A DNA stretch of 58,325 nt, taken from NCBI GenBank assembly GCA_021232515.1, contig JAJPOQ010000136.1:1-58325 (forward strand), written 5' to 3'. Numbering within the stretch: the stretch's first letter is position 1; every line of letters begins with the position of its first letter. A program made the translations under genes and the position numbers. The notes beneath the pieces were generated by a model. It was not told where the DNA came from. It worked only from the letters and a program-made list of their open reading frames with translations, and did no database searches. Of this stretch, positions 9,213-17,465 are shown one piece after another. The DNA comes from Lentisphaeraceae bacterium (lineage in GTDB: Bacteria; Verrucomicrobiota; Lentisphaeria; Lentisphaerales; Lentisphaeraceae).

Positions 9213-10226
9213 CTATTTGTCTGACTCGCTGATCCACTTCTCGTAGTTAGGGAAAAGGATTTCTTTCATTTCTGCAGAATCAATATTTTCTTTAGTAACG
9301 ATCGTTACGCCTGTATCAACACGCTTATCAATGGTTTTACCTTCTAGAGTCTCAATCGCTTTGGTCACTGCTAAGTAACCCATTCTGAAAGGATTCTGTG
9401 CTGCCGTACCATATAGGTCGCCACTTTTTATTGCATCTGCAATAGCCGAGTTGAAGTCAAAACCAACAAGTTTTATCTTGCCATTTAGTTTCAATTGCTT
9501 AAGTGCTAAGAGCATACCCTCAGTCGTAGTTTGATTTGGACAAAAAATACCGTCTATGCTGTCTTTATTACTCTGCAAAATAGTTTCAGAAGCCGTCTTC
9601 GCAGTCGCTTCATCATTTCCACCGCGCTGATTGATCTCTTTATAAGTGATCCCTTCATACTTTTTGATTGTATCGAGGAAACCTTGCTCTCTCTTAGTTG
9701 TGCTTGCAGAACCTTCTACATAACGCAACATGATAACAGTGCCTTTTTCTCCAAGAGCCTTTGCTAAAGCATGGCCACATAACACTCCGCCTTGATAATT
9801 GTCCGTTGCAATAAAAGTTTCGATTGAATCATCTTTCGCTAAACCAGAATCCCAAACAAGCATCTTAACGCCGCGCTTTTTAGCTGAAGCAACGGTTTTC
9901 ACCAGCTCGCTTGCATCGATAGGTGCAACTGCGATAGCATCATAACCAGATGCTGTAAGAGTTTCTAAAGTCGATTTCTGTGAACTACTATCGCCATTAA
10001 CTGATGGGGGTTGCCAAACAACTTCATAGTTTTTATTTTCGACTGCCGCTTTCGCTGCACCGCCATGAACAACTTTCCAAAAATCTACATCATATGCTTT
10101 AGGAACAACAGCTATTTTCTTAACATTACTATTCTTACTTTTTGAGCCATCTTGACTGCTCTTGTCTCCACAACCGGTTAGTGTGGTTAGTGCCGCTAAA
10201 GCTATTATAGCTAGATTCTTAATCAT
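9213..10226 (-). CDS. Sugar-binding lipoprotein of the ribose-type ABC transporter
   Basis: 337 residues. Signal sequence ends in LTTLTGCGDKS, a lipobox, so this binding protein is lipid-anchored rather than free. The mature part is a Type I periplasmic-binding-protein fold of the RbsB class: KIAVVPKAYDVDFWKVVHGG, SGYDAIAVAPIDASELV, KMLVWDSGL, GTVIMLRYVEGSASTTKREQ and DGIFCPNQTTTEGMLLALKQ. It delivers a sugar to the permease/ATPase pair. First gene of the operon; a putative promoter with an inverted repeat lies 104-136 nt upstream. No dedicated regulator gene is adjacent. Confidence 0.92.
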   Translation of the reverse strand: MIKNLAIIALAALTTLTGCGDKSSQDGSKSKNSNVKKIAVVPKAYDVDFWKVVHGGAAKAAVENKNYEVVWQPPSVNGDSSSQKSTLETLTASGYDAIAVAPIDASELVKTVASAKKRGVKMLVWDSGLAKDDSIETFIATDNYQGGVLCGHALAKALGEKGTVIMLRYVEGSASTTKREQGFLDTIKKYEGITYKEINQRGGNDEATAKTASETILQSNKDSIDGIFCPNQTTTEGMLLALKQLKLNGKIKLVGFDFNSAIADAIKSGDLYGTAAQNPFRMGYLAVTKAIETLEGKTIDKRVDTGVTIVTKENIDSAEMKEILFPNYEKWISESDK

Positions 10227-10329
10227 ATCCGAGATACTCTCTTTTACAGTTTCACTACATACAGATCAATGAGCTAAAGGTAAAATCGCCAAACTCATTT
10301 TCTCAATAAAATTTTCTTTTAAGTGTAAA

Positions 10330-10362
10330 AGTATAGGAAAAGTCTGTATTTGTCTAGACTTT
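10330..10362 (-). promoter_or_regulatory. Putative promoter with inverted-repeat operator upstream of the sugar ABC operon
   Basis: On the minus strand a TATACT -10-like hexamer (10335-10330) lies downstream of TAGACA (10356-10351), a -35-like hexamer with a short 15-nt spacer. The area overlaps an exact inverted repeat, AAAGTCT (10339-10345), 10 nt, AGACTTT (10356-10362), with an inner GTCTAGAC palindrome. A repressor bound here could block the promoter. The 292-nt gap 10227-10518 holds nothing else I can identify. Confidence 0.4.
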
Positions 10363-10518
10363 ATGTGATTTTTATAAGTCTCAATTCACGCTAAGCACAA
10401 AATAATCTTTTATTTACAATAATCAATCAGCGATATTTTTGACTATCACAACAAGGAAAGATGTAAGCTAGACCAGTATCGAAAACTAAAACCTCGCTTG
10501 AAATCCCCATTTCATTCT

Positions 10519-11409
10519 TTATCTAAGAATAAAAAAGAAGATTATAGAAATGATGATCACAATAAATATAAAGCAGCCTTTAAATAAACCTTGAGCTGGA
10601 TTTTGCAGGTTTTTACCCGAAAGAAGCTGCTGTTTGACATCCGAAAGCTCAAGCTTTTGTTCAGAGATCTTTTTCTTAAAGACGGCTTTCGCCTGACTTA
10701 ATTCATTTCGCAATTTATGATTTTCATTTTCTAAAGTTGTAGATCGACTCTCTGCAAGTTCTTGCTTAACTATAGCCAGTTGATTCTCTAAACGATCTTT
10801 CTCTTGTATTGCCTTAGCTAATTCTTTCTCTTTAGAAGCAAGCTCTCGCTGAAAATGTAGAAGCTCTTTACTCGAACTCTTTGGTGCAACAGCGACCGGA
10901 ACTACTACGGGAACTTTTGGCGGTAGTTCTTTATTTACACTTACCGGAGCCTTTGGTTCGGGTAAAACCTGTGCTTCAGCAGGAGGTAACTCTAAACCTA
11001 TCTTTTCGAGCTCTGGTTCGCGACTAACTAAATCATGAAGAGCACGACTTGCTGCGTTTTTAGTTAAATCAAAACCGGGCTTATCTGCTAAACTTCGAAG
11101 GTGAGTATAAGCTAATGGCCCACCTAGTTTAGCCAAAGCATTTAAAGCATAGCGAGCATTTTTGCCGTTGGCATTACCGATAGGAATAATAAAATTAACA
11201 GACTCGCTTATACCAAACTTAATGGCGAGGTCAATCACATCCTTTTGTAAGCTTTCATCTTCTAAGTCATTCAATAAACGAAGAACTGCGCTTACCAGTT
11301 CAGATGTTCGACGTAAACGTCCTATTTGCCCCAGAGCTGTTCTTCTGTAGTACGTACTTAAGGAAGAATCTAACGCTCTATTTAAATATTTATTAAGTTC
11401 TGAATCCAT
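10519..11409 (-). CDS. Tail-anchored protein with HEAT-like N-terminus and coiled coil
   Basis: 296 residues in four parts. Residues ~1-135 are short helical HEAT-like repeats (e.g. ARYALNALAKLGGPLAYTHL). Residues ~140-180 are a Pro/Val-rich linker (PPAEAQVLPEPKAPV, PPKVPVVVPVAVAP). Residues ~185-265 form a long Lys/Glu/Gln-rich coiled coil. The C-terminus GCFIFIVIIISIIFFFILR is a single membrane span with almost nothing after it, so the bulk should face the cytoplasm as a tail-anchored protein. AGGGGTAGC precedes ATG at 11409. A scaffold role is conceivable but unproven; no enzyme domain is visible. Confidence 0.7.
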   Translation of the reverse strand: MDSELNKYLNRALDSSLSTYYRRTALGQIGRLRRTSELVSAVLRLLNDLEDESLQKDVIDLAIKFGISESVNFIIPIGNANGKNARYALNALAKLGGPLAYTHLRSLADKPGFDLTKNAASRALHDLVSREPELEKIGLELPPAEAQVLPEPKAPVSVNKELPPKVPVVVPVAVAPKSSSKELLHFQRELASKEKELAKAIQEKDRLENQLAIVKQELAESRSTTLENENHKLRNELSQAKAVFKKKISEQKLELSDVKQQLLSGKNLQNPAQGLFKGCFIFIVIIISIIFFFILR

Positions 11410-11454
11410 GCTACCCCTTAAAACTGTCTTTCATCTAAGGTAACCAATGACCAC

Positions 11455-11480
11455 AAAAAAGGCCACCCGGTTGGGTGGCC
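11455..11480 (-). terminator. Rho-independent terminator after the cytochrome c peroxidase gene
   Basis: A perfect 8-bp GC-rich stem (GGCCACCC / GGGTGGCC, 4-nt loop) at 11461-11480, followed on the minus strand by six T (11460-11455). It lies 25 nt past the peroxidase stop and ahead of the HEAT/coiled-coil gene, separating the two transcripts. Confidence 0.9.
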
Positions 11481-11505
11481 AATTAGGAAAATTATCTAAG
11501 AACTA

Positions 11506-12528
11506 TCAGTTTGGATCTGCTTTTGGAGTATTTGGACCACTTGCAGGTAACTTTGGTTCCTTTATGTAGTCAGTTGGTAGATCACCAGTCAATGACTTTA
11601 AAAACGTTACAATTGACTTAGTATCTTCTTTTGAAAGGTTTTGACCAAGTTGATACTCTGCCATTTTTTCAACCATCTCATCAAGCTTTACAATTGAACC
11701 GTCATGTAGGTAAGGGCCTGTTTTATCAATATTTCTTAAAGAAGGAACTTTAAAGAAAAACTTCTCAACTGCATTTTTAGTAACCGCTGAACGACCTTCA
11801 TCAGTTAAGTTTGGCCAAGGTTTAACAAGACCAAGTTTTTGATACATTGAACCACCAACTGCAGCGCCATTGTGACATGTAGAACAACCAATTTCAACAA
11901 ATTTCTTAAAGCCAAGTTTCTCTTCTTTAGTCAAAGCTGACTTATCGCCTTCAAGGTACTTATCAAATCTTGATGGAGTCACTAATTTTCTTTCGAAAGC
12001 ACCGATCGCATTACCCATATTCTTGTATGTAAGACCGTCTTTGCCGTATACCTTCTCAAAAAGTTCTACATAACCTGGAATAGAGTTTAAAACCTTTAAG
12101 ACATGCTCTTCATTTGGCATCGCCATTTCAATAGGATTTAATACTGGCCCTTGAGCTTGTTCTTCAACATCTGCTGCTCTTCCATCCCAAAACTGAGCAA
12201 TATGCAACGCTGCATTATAAACTGTTGGTGCGTTGCGACCACCTTTTTGCTTTTTATGTCCAGTCGAAAACTGGTCTCCGTCGACACCAAATTTATCTAA
12301 GCCATGGCAAGAGTTACAACTTACATCGTGATTTTTTGAGAGTCTTGTTTCGAAGAATAGCTTTCTACCTAAGTCGATCTTATCTTCGGTAAGCTTGTTT
12401 GTACTCGACTCCATTACTTTCGGTAAAGGTTTAAATTGTGCTAAGTAAGCTGGATTTACCTCATCTGCCATACCCTGACTGACAAATAATGATACGGCTG
12501 TGACACAAAGACTAAGCGAAAGCTTCAT
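11506..12528 (-). CDS. Dihaem cytochrome c peroxidase (MauG/CcpA family)
   Basis: About 340 residues with a cleavable signal peptide (MKLSLSLCVTAVSLFVSQGMA). The start is ATG 12528, with GGAG 6-7 nt upstream; a TTG four codons earlier overlaps the SD and is unlikely. Two c-type haem motifs are present, CNSCH in the N-terminal and CSTCH in the C-terminal domain. GGRNAPTVYNAALHIAQFWD, RAADVEEQAQGPVLNPIEMA and KTGPYLHDGSIVKLDEMVE are strongly typical of bacterial CCPs, which reduce periplasmic hydrogen peroxide with electrons from cytochrome c. Single gene with its own terminator. Role inferred: peroxide defence. Confidence 0.93.
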   Translation of the reverse strand: MKLSLSLCVTAVSLFVSQGMADEVNPAYLAQFKPLPKVMESSTNKLTEDKIDLGRKLFFETRLSKNHDVSCNSCHGLDKFGVDGDQFSTGHKKQKGGRNAPTVYNAALHIAQFWDGRAADVEEQAQGPVLNPIEMAMPNEEHVLKVLNSIPGYVELFEKVYGKDGLTYKNMGNAIGAFERKLVTPSRFDKYLEGDKSALTKEEKLGFKKFVEIGCSTCHNGAAVGGSMYQKLGLVKPWPNLTDEGRSAVTKNAVEKFFFKVPSLRNIDKTGPYLHDGSIVKLDEMVEKMAEYQLGQNLSKEDTKSIVTFLKSLTGDLPTDYIKEPKLPASGPNTPKADPN

Positions 12529-12604
12529 ACAAATCTCCAAATTTAGAATAATACTAAATCCTAGAAGAGTTTATAAAGAATACAATGGTAAAAACTAAGA
12601 TTTT

Positions 12605-13714
12605 CTATACTTCTATGGAAAGAACGACTACATCATCTGTAGGAAGCTGTTCGCCAATTAATTCCTGAGCTAACTCAACACCAAAATCTCGTACATCCGT
12701 ATCAAAATGCTTGATCACAACATTTTTCAATAACTTGACACCTTCAGTCCAAAGTCGACGCTCTCCGGGACTTTCAATCAATCCATCGGAATACATGATA
12801 AACTTATCATAAGATTCTATATCTAAAGAAGCAAAACCAAACTCAGGTTCATCGAAAACTCCTAATACATCGCCAGGAAGTTCTATATCTTTTACATTAT
12901 TTTCTCCAGATAAGTGTAAAAAAGGAGTGTGCCCCATATTCACAACTTCTGCTTTTCCAGCACGTCTGTCGATCATAATTAATTGTGCTGTGATAAACTT
13001 CCCATCTGGTAATATATCTACAACAGATTTATTAAACTTACTCATCTTCTTTTTGAGAGAATCTGTAGTTTTGATTACCTCATTTAGTAAAGCTTGTACT
13101 GCAGGCATAACATAACTTGTACCTATGTCATGACCTGATATATCTGCAATGAAGTAAGCGTAACAATCTTTTTTCTCTAAAGAAAATACATCGTAAAAGT
13201 CTCCTCCAGCTTCTTGGTAAGATCTGTAGTAAACACCAAAACGAGCCTTAGGTAAATCTTTTGGCTGTTTGAGGTGAGCTAAGTGAGCTTCATTCAATTG
13301 TTGAAGTTTATCTTTCTGTTCATTATGAGTTTCAACCAGTTTCAAATGGGCTTTGACCCTCATCAATACATCCATTCTATGAAATGGCTTGACGATATAA
13401 TCGACCGCGCCAAGCTCAAAGCCGTAAACTTTATCGTCAATGTTATCCATACCAGTCATAAAGATAACCGGAACATCTAAACGCCCATTCTCTTCCTTCA
13501 AACGCTTCAGAAATTCATAACCTGTTTCGTTTGGCATCTGAACATCGAGTAATAATAATGAAATGCGTTCCTCATCGAGTAACTCTTTCGCGCCTTCAGT
13601 ACTTTCTAAAACGATAACTTCATAATCCTGATCAAGAAGTATATCTTTGACTATCTCACGCATAACTACATGATCGTCAATCACTAAAATCTTATGTTTT
13701 ATAGTAGAGGTCAT
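12605..13714 (-). CDS. Response regulator with C-terminal PP2C/SpoIIE-type phosphatase
   Basis: 369 residues. Residues ~7-125 are a receiver domain: acidic pocket VIDD, phosphoacceptor Asp at about 57 (LLLLDVQMP), conserved Lys in DYIVKPF. A short coiled linker (~126-150) leads to a PP2C-type phosphatase with metal-binding Asp segments YFIADISGHDIG, KFIMYSDGLIE and TDDVVVLSI, as in RsbU/SpoIIE. By analogy phosphorylation of the receiver would switch dephosphorylation of an anti-sigma antagonist. The start overlaps the RsbW-like stop (ATGA), so kinase and phosphatase are probably made together. No STAS antagonist gene is visible nearby. Confidence 0.9.
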   Translation of the reverse strand: MTSTIKHKILVIDDHVVMREIVKDILLDQDYEVIVLESTEGAKELLDEERISLLLLDVQMPNETGYEFLKRLKEENGRLDVPVIFMTGMDNIDDKVYGFELGAVDYIVKPFHRMDVLMRVKAHLKLVETHNEQKDKLQQLNEAHLAHLKQPKDLPKARFGVYYRSYQEAGGDFYDVFSLEKKDCYAYFIADISGHDIGTSYVMPAVQALLNEVIKTTDSLKKKMSKFNKSVVDILPDGKFITAQLIMIDRRAGKAEVVNMGHTPFLHLSGENNVKDIELPGDVLGVFDEPEFGFASLDIESYDKFIMYSDGLIESPGERRLWTEGVKLLKNVVIKHFDTDVRDFGVELAQELIGEQLPTDDVVVLSIEV

Positions 13715-14127
13715 TTACTTACCTCCAGAACTTTAGTTAATTGAATTCTTTGCCCATTTTCTAAAAATGCATAGGTATAATTGTAGATGTCATATATGGA
13801 GAAACCTCGACCTCCTTCTTCTAATAAACCACAATCTTTTGATTCTGAGTTTTTCAGTACAGTTTCAACATCAAACCCATTTCCCTCATCAGAAATAGTC
13901 ACTTCTAAACAATTATCAAATATCTCTAAATCACAACATATCTCTAAACTTTCAGAGCCTTCATTTCCATGAATAATCGCATTATTTAAAGCTTCATGTA
14001 AAACCAGTTTGAATCCATAAAAGTCCAATGCAACACCAGACTCCTTAAGAAAGCCTTCCGCTTCAGAGACAACATCACTAACTGACTCTAAACCGCCACT
14101 GGTCGTTATATGAATGCGTAAACTCAT
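13711..14127 (-). CDS. RsbW-like anti-sigma factor / serine-protein kinase (HATPase_c)
   Basis: 138 residues, a lone GHKL ATPase domain. N box: HEALNNAIIHGNEGS. G1/G2 boxes: ISDEGNGFDVETVL and LLEEGGRGFSIYDI. This is the layout of RsbW/SpoIIAB-type kinases that bind sigma factors and phosphorylate STAS antagonists. Its four-base overlap with the downstream receiver-PP2C gene supports a partner-switching pair. The cognate sigma factor and antagonist are not in the window, so the output could equally be a non-sigma target. No SD is obvious before ATG 14127; it may rely on coupling to the gene 3 nt upstream. Confidence 0.85.
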   Translation of the reverse strand: MSLRIHITTSGGLESVSDVVSEAEGFLKESGVALDFYGFKLVLHEALNNAIIHGNEGSESLEICCDLEIFDNCLEVTISDEGNGFDVETVLKNSESKDCGLLEEGGRGFSIYDIYNYTYAFLENGQRIQLTKVLEVSK

Positions 14128-14130
14128 CGA

Positions 14131-15741
14131 TTATTTTTTGTATGTTGCAACAACTTCAGCAACCATCTCCTGAGTAAAAGGCTTATTTAGATACTGCTGT
14201 ACACCAGCATCCAAGGCTACTTTGGTATCACTACCCTCATCTTGGGTTGTAACCATAACAATCGGTAATTCCTTTGCATCATAGATACCACGTACTACTC
14301 GTGAGAATTCTATACCGTCCATTCCAGGCATATTTAAATCAGTGAGAATAAGAGAAGGTTTTGTTTCTTTCACAAACTCTAAAGCAGCCTCAGCAAATTC
14401 AAACAAATGAGCTTTCAGACCGAGTTCATCGAACATCTTGCGATAAATCCGCAGTAAGAGTCGAGAGTCATCTACAACACAAACCTGAAAGTCTGTCGAC
14501 ACATTGGCCGGAGCCTGCTTGGCGAGTAACTCTTTAAGTCTTCCACTAGGATCTAGTGGAGCGTATATCTCAAGCAGACTATCTTGAGGGTTCTCATCAA
14601 AATAAGCATAAACCCACATATTAAAAGTTTCTTGATCGATCATCGCGGCAAAAACTCGAGTACACTCAGCAACTAAAAATGCCTCGACGATTCCCTTAGG
14701 GTTTTCGTGCTCTACTAATATATTCGATAAGCCCATAAGAAACATTTTATCAAATAAGTGATCAACCGCTTTCGCTGCTGCTACTCGAACTGTTTCTACT
14801 TCATCCGATAAACCGTCTGTTAAAGTGTAAGCTCCAGCTTTAACTGGTAATAATCCAAGTGATTCATAAGCTGAGAAACGAATATTTGCGTCTGTTGGGT
14901 GTGATTGCAAAAGCTTACGAATCGGCTTCACAGCTTCAGGTACGCCACTTTCACCAAGTGTATTTAAGGCGATGATGATCATGTCCTTGTCGCCACTGTC
15001 AAAAGTTTTAACGAGAGACTCAACAGAGCGCTCTTTAAGGGTCACCAACGCCACACGAGCAAAGTTTCTTAAGTGAGCAACTCCACTTCCCAACATATTT
15101 ACCATGGAGTCGATAGCTTCTTTAGTACCAGCTTCTGCGAGAGACTTTATGATCCTTTTATCAATAGTCAGATCGTTCCCTGCTCTCGTAGTCAAAGCTT
15201 GAATCCCGACAGGACTTACACAACGTCCTAAAGTTTCGATAGCCTGTAACACAAGCTTATAATCGTCTGAGTACAAAAAATCCGCTACAGAAATAGCAAA
15301 ACCGGGATCCTTTATTTCCTCCATAGTCCTCAACACACTACGACATATGTCTATTTCAGTTTCGGACTGTAAAAGTTGAATCAAAAACTTTGAGGTATCC
15401 GGTTTCTTGCGTTCGATTAACGATTCTAAAAAAACACATTTCTCTTCAGTAGAGGAAATACTCTCAAAAACTTTTGAACACTCCTCTATATCCTCAATTT
15501 TATCTCCAAGTACATCAACTACTGCCGGTATAGCCTGCACGATGTTTGGTAGGCGAGTCATTATAAATAAAAATAGGGGAATCGAAAAATTGTCTTCTGT
15601 TTTAGATACTTCTAACAACAACTTTTGAACAGCCCCTGGGGATACATTGCTAAACTCCTTCAATAAAACCTTGAGCTTTATCGCATCCCTTTCTTTTATG
15701 CAGTGAGTTATCTCTGCTAAATAATCATCTTCATTAATCAT
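14131..15741 (-). CDS. HEAT-repeat protein with C-terminal receiver domain
   Basis: 536 residues. Residues ~1-400 are helical HEAT/Armadillo-type repeats (e.g. DYKLVLQAIETLGRCVSPVG, NLARVALV-like helices, IRFSAYESLGLLPVKAGAYT). Residues ~412-536 are a receiver domain: CVVDDSRLLLRIYRKMFDEL, phosphoacceptor in LILTDLNMPGMDG, MVTTQDEGSD and the Lys in YLNKPFTQEM. Receivers usually sit at the N-terminus, so this C-terminal placement on a scaffold is less common. GGGAG precedes ATG 15741. It is central in the CheR/receiver/PP2C/RsbW-like set, 9 nt after cheR, and is plausibly a scaffold whose shape depends on phosphorylation. Confidence 0.85.
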   Translation of the reverse strand: MINEDDYLAEITHCIKERDAIKLKVLLKEFSNVSPGAVQKLLLEVSKTEDNFSIPLFLFIMTRLPNIVQAIPAVVDVLGDKIEDIEECSKVFESISSTEEKCVFLESLIERKKPDTSKFLIQLLQSETEIDICRSVLRTMEEIKDPGFAISVADFLYSDDYKLVLQAIETLGRCVSPVGIQALTTRAGNDLTIDKRIIKSLAEAGTKEAIDSMVNMLGSGVAHLRNFARVALVTLKERSVESLVKTFDSGDKDMIIIALNTLGESGVPEAVKPIRKLLQSHPTDANIRFSAYESLGLLPVKAGAYTLTDGLSDEVETVRVAAAKAVDHLFDKMFLMGLSNILVEHENPKGIVEAFLVAECTRVFAAMIDQETFNMWVYAYFDENPQDSLLEIYAPLDPSGRLKELLAKQAPANVSTDFQVCVVDDSRLLLRIYRKMFDELGLKAHLFEFAEAALEFVKETKPSLILTDLNMPGMDGIEFSRVVRGIYDAKELPIVMVTTQDEGSDTKVALDAGVQQYLNKPFTQEMVAEVVATYKK

Positions 15742-15750
15742 AAAAACTCC

Positions 15751-16572
15751 CTATTTAACCTTTCTGTAAAAGGTTGCATTGTGAAACTGTTCTTTTACAA
15801 AACGGTCTGTCAGTCCATTTAAAGACTCGGTTGATGAAATAACCAAAACACCGTTTTCTTCTAGCATATCCGCTAGTTTATTGTAAAGCATCGAGCGATC
15901 TTCTCGAGAAAAATAAATGGCTACATTGCGGCAGAAAATAAGATGCTGTTTAGGTATATTCACAAACGGCTTAAGTAAATTTAATTGACGAAAATGAACA
16001 GCATGTCGAAGCTCATCTTTTATCCGCCAGCTTGTCTCTTCTTCATCAAAGTATTTGTGTAAAATTCGATCTTCCAAACCGCGCGACAACTCAAATTTAT
16101 TATATCGGCCTGAAGATGCTCGCTTAATCGCATCATCAGAAATGTCTGTTGCAAAGAGGTGAATATTGTACTTGGTAAGATCAAAGAGAATATTCTTCAG
16201 AGTCATCGCTATACTATAAATCTCTTGACCTGTTGAACTGGCTGCACTCCAAACTTTTAGATGTGCTTTCATACCATACTTTTCAAAAAAATCTGGGAAA
16301 AACTTATTCTGAATAAAATCAAATGGCGACTTATCTCTAAAAAATAAAGTCTCTTGAGTTGTTATAGCATCGATAACATCATGCTCAATTTTTCGATTTA
16401 GGGCGATACTTTTAATAAGATCAGTAAAATTGGCAATATCGTACTTCTCAAGAATAGGACCCAACCTCGTCTCAAATAGATATGCCTTGCTATAATCGAG
16501 TACGATCCCAGTCAACTGATAAATAAATGGTGCTAGAACGTCAATCTCAGCATTGTTGATCTTATATCGCAA
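15751..16572 (-). CDS. cheR: CheR-type protein-glutamate methyltransferase
   Basis: 273 residues, usual for CheR. The N-terminal helical domain (YQLTGIVLDYSKAYLFETRL) is followed by TTQETLFFRD and the SAM-binding domain: VWSAASSTGQEIYSIAMTL, FATDISDDAIKRASSGRYN and HLIFCRNVAIYFSREDRSML. CheR methylates chemoreceptor glutamates using S-adenosylmethionine. No chemoreceptor, CheA or CheB is encoded here, so it may serve receptors elsewhere or a non-chemotactic target. TTG at 16572 is the likely start; it lies 5 nt after the receiver gene stop, so the two are probably co-transcribed. Confidence 0.9.
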   Translation of the reverse strand: MRYKINNAEIDVLAPFIYQLTGIVLDYSKAYLFETRLGPILEKYDIANFTDLIKSIALNRKIEHDVIDAITTQETLFFRDKSPFDFIQNKFFPDFFEKYGMKAHLKVWSAASSTGQEIYSIAMTLKNILFDLTKYNIHLFATDISDDAIKRASSGRYNKFELSRGLEDRILHKYFDEEETSWRIKDELRHAVHFRQLNLLKPFVNIPKQHLIFCRNVAIYFSREDRSMLYNKLADMLEENGVLVISSTESLNGLTDRFVKEQFHNATFYRKVK

Positions 16573-16577
16573 GCTGC

Positions 16578-16937
16578 CTAATCCCCGTTTATCTCATCTA
16601 AAACACTCATTAAATCCTGCTTACCGAAAGGCTTTTTTAGACAATAGTCGGCACCTACACTTTTAAAGCTCTCATACTCTTCATCTGCAGTACTCATTAC
16701 AACTGGAAGGCTTTTGTAACATTCGAGATCTTTAATTTTTTGAAGGAACTCTATACCGTTAACATATGGCAGTTCGTTGTCGAGTATTACGACATCGACT
16801 CTATTCATCGCCTTCATAAGTGCATACCCATCAAAAGCATCTTTTGCAGTATAGACTTGGTGACTGCTGTTCTTCTGAATGATTTTCTGGATAAGAAGAG
16901 CTTGTCCAGTTTTATCTTCTACTATCAGGATATTCAT
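16578..16937 (-). CDS. Single-domain response regulator
   Basis: About 119 residues, a CheY-like receiver with no output domain. Start ATG 16937 gives MNILIVEDKTGQALL, preceded by GCGGAAAA; an in-frame start 18 codons upstream adds an atypical tail. Acidic pair VED, phosphoacceptor in VVILDNELPYVNG, and Lys in CLKKPFGKQD are present. Such proteins shuttle phosphate or bind a target such as a motor or scaffold. It is the first gene of the cheR / HEAT-receiver / RsbW-like / PP2C run. Confidence 0.88.
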   Translation of the reverse strand: MNILIVEDKTGQALLIQKIIQKNSSHQVYTAKDAFDGYALMKAMNRVDVVILDNELPYVNGIEFLQKIKDLECYKSLPVVMSTADEEYESFKSVGADYCLKKPFGKQDLMSVLDEINGD

Positions 16938-17032
16938 TAAATTTTCCGCTGTTACCTTGAACTCAAATAAATATCGCAAGATACACACCAAAAAACGGGT
17001 ACAGGAAAATAGGAGTTAGTGAAAGAAAAGGT

Positions 17033-17323
17033 CTAGGCGATTATGTCGATAAAACTTCCGACCATGTCGTTGTGAGTTTGAACAACTTTTGCATTTGCTT
17101 TAAAGTCATAAATCAATCGATTTTGACGTATGACTTCGTTCATTATATCTGTACCTGTCTCAGACTGACGAATGGAAGGTTTGGGGCCGCCATCTAAACC
17201 CGCAACTTGATCAACTTCTTGAGCCTTGAAATCTGGAGTCGAGGCATTTGCCACATTATGAGCAGAAGTCGCAAAAGAAAATGCCGCTGTGTTCATGGCC
17301 GATATATTTGCAGATATATTCAT
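17033..17323 (-). CDS. Miniature flagellar rod/hook-like protein
   Basis: Only 96 residues, but both terminal signatures of the flagellar rod/hook family are visible. The N-terminal segment SFATSAHNVANASTPDFKA matches the ANNxANxxTPGFKA motif. The C-terminal segment MNEVIRQNRLIYDFKANAKV leads into VVQTHNDMVGSFIDI, matching the FlgC/FlgG-type end. The usual middle (D1) domain is missing, leaving just the two helices that pack as the D0 coiled coil. No other flagellar gene lies in the window. It is 95 nt upstream of the receiver gene on the same strand. Real gene likely, role unknown; it could be a rod-like export or appendage subunit, or a relic. Confidence 0.72.
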   Translation of the reverse strand: MNISANISAMNTAAFSFATSAHNVANASTPDFKAQEVDQVAGLDGGPKPSIRQSETGTDIMNEVIRQNRLIYDFKANAKVVQTHNDMVGSFIDIIA

Positions 17324-17465
17324 GTATTTACTATGCTCTGTATCAAATAAAGATTCAAGTTTTTAAACTCTAAGCCCTTCAAAGAGATTGAAATACACAT
17401 ACTCGAACTGTAAGCTTAAACTAAGCACAGACCAACCACAACTCTGCTTTCAAGGAATGAACTAA

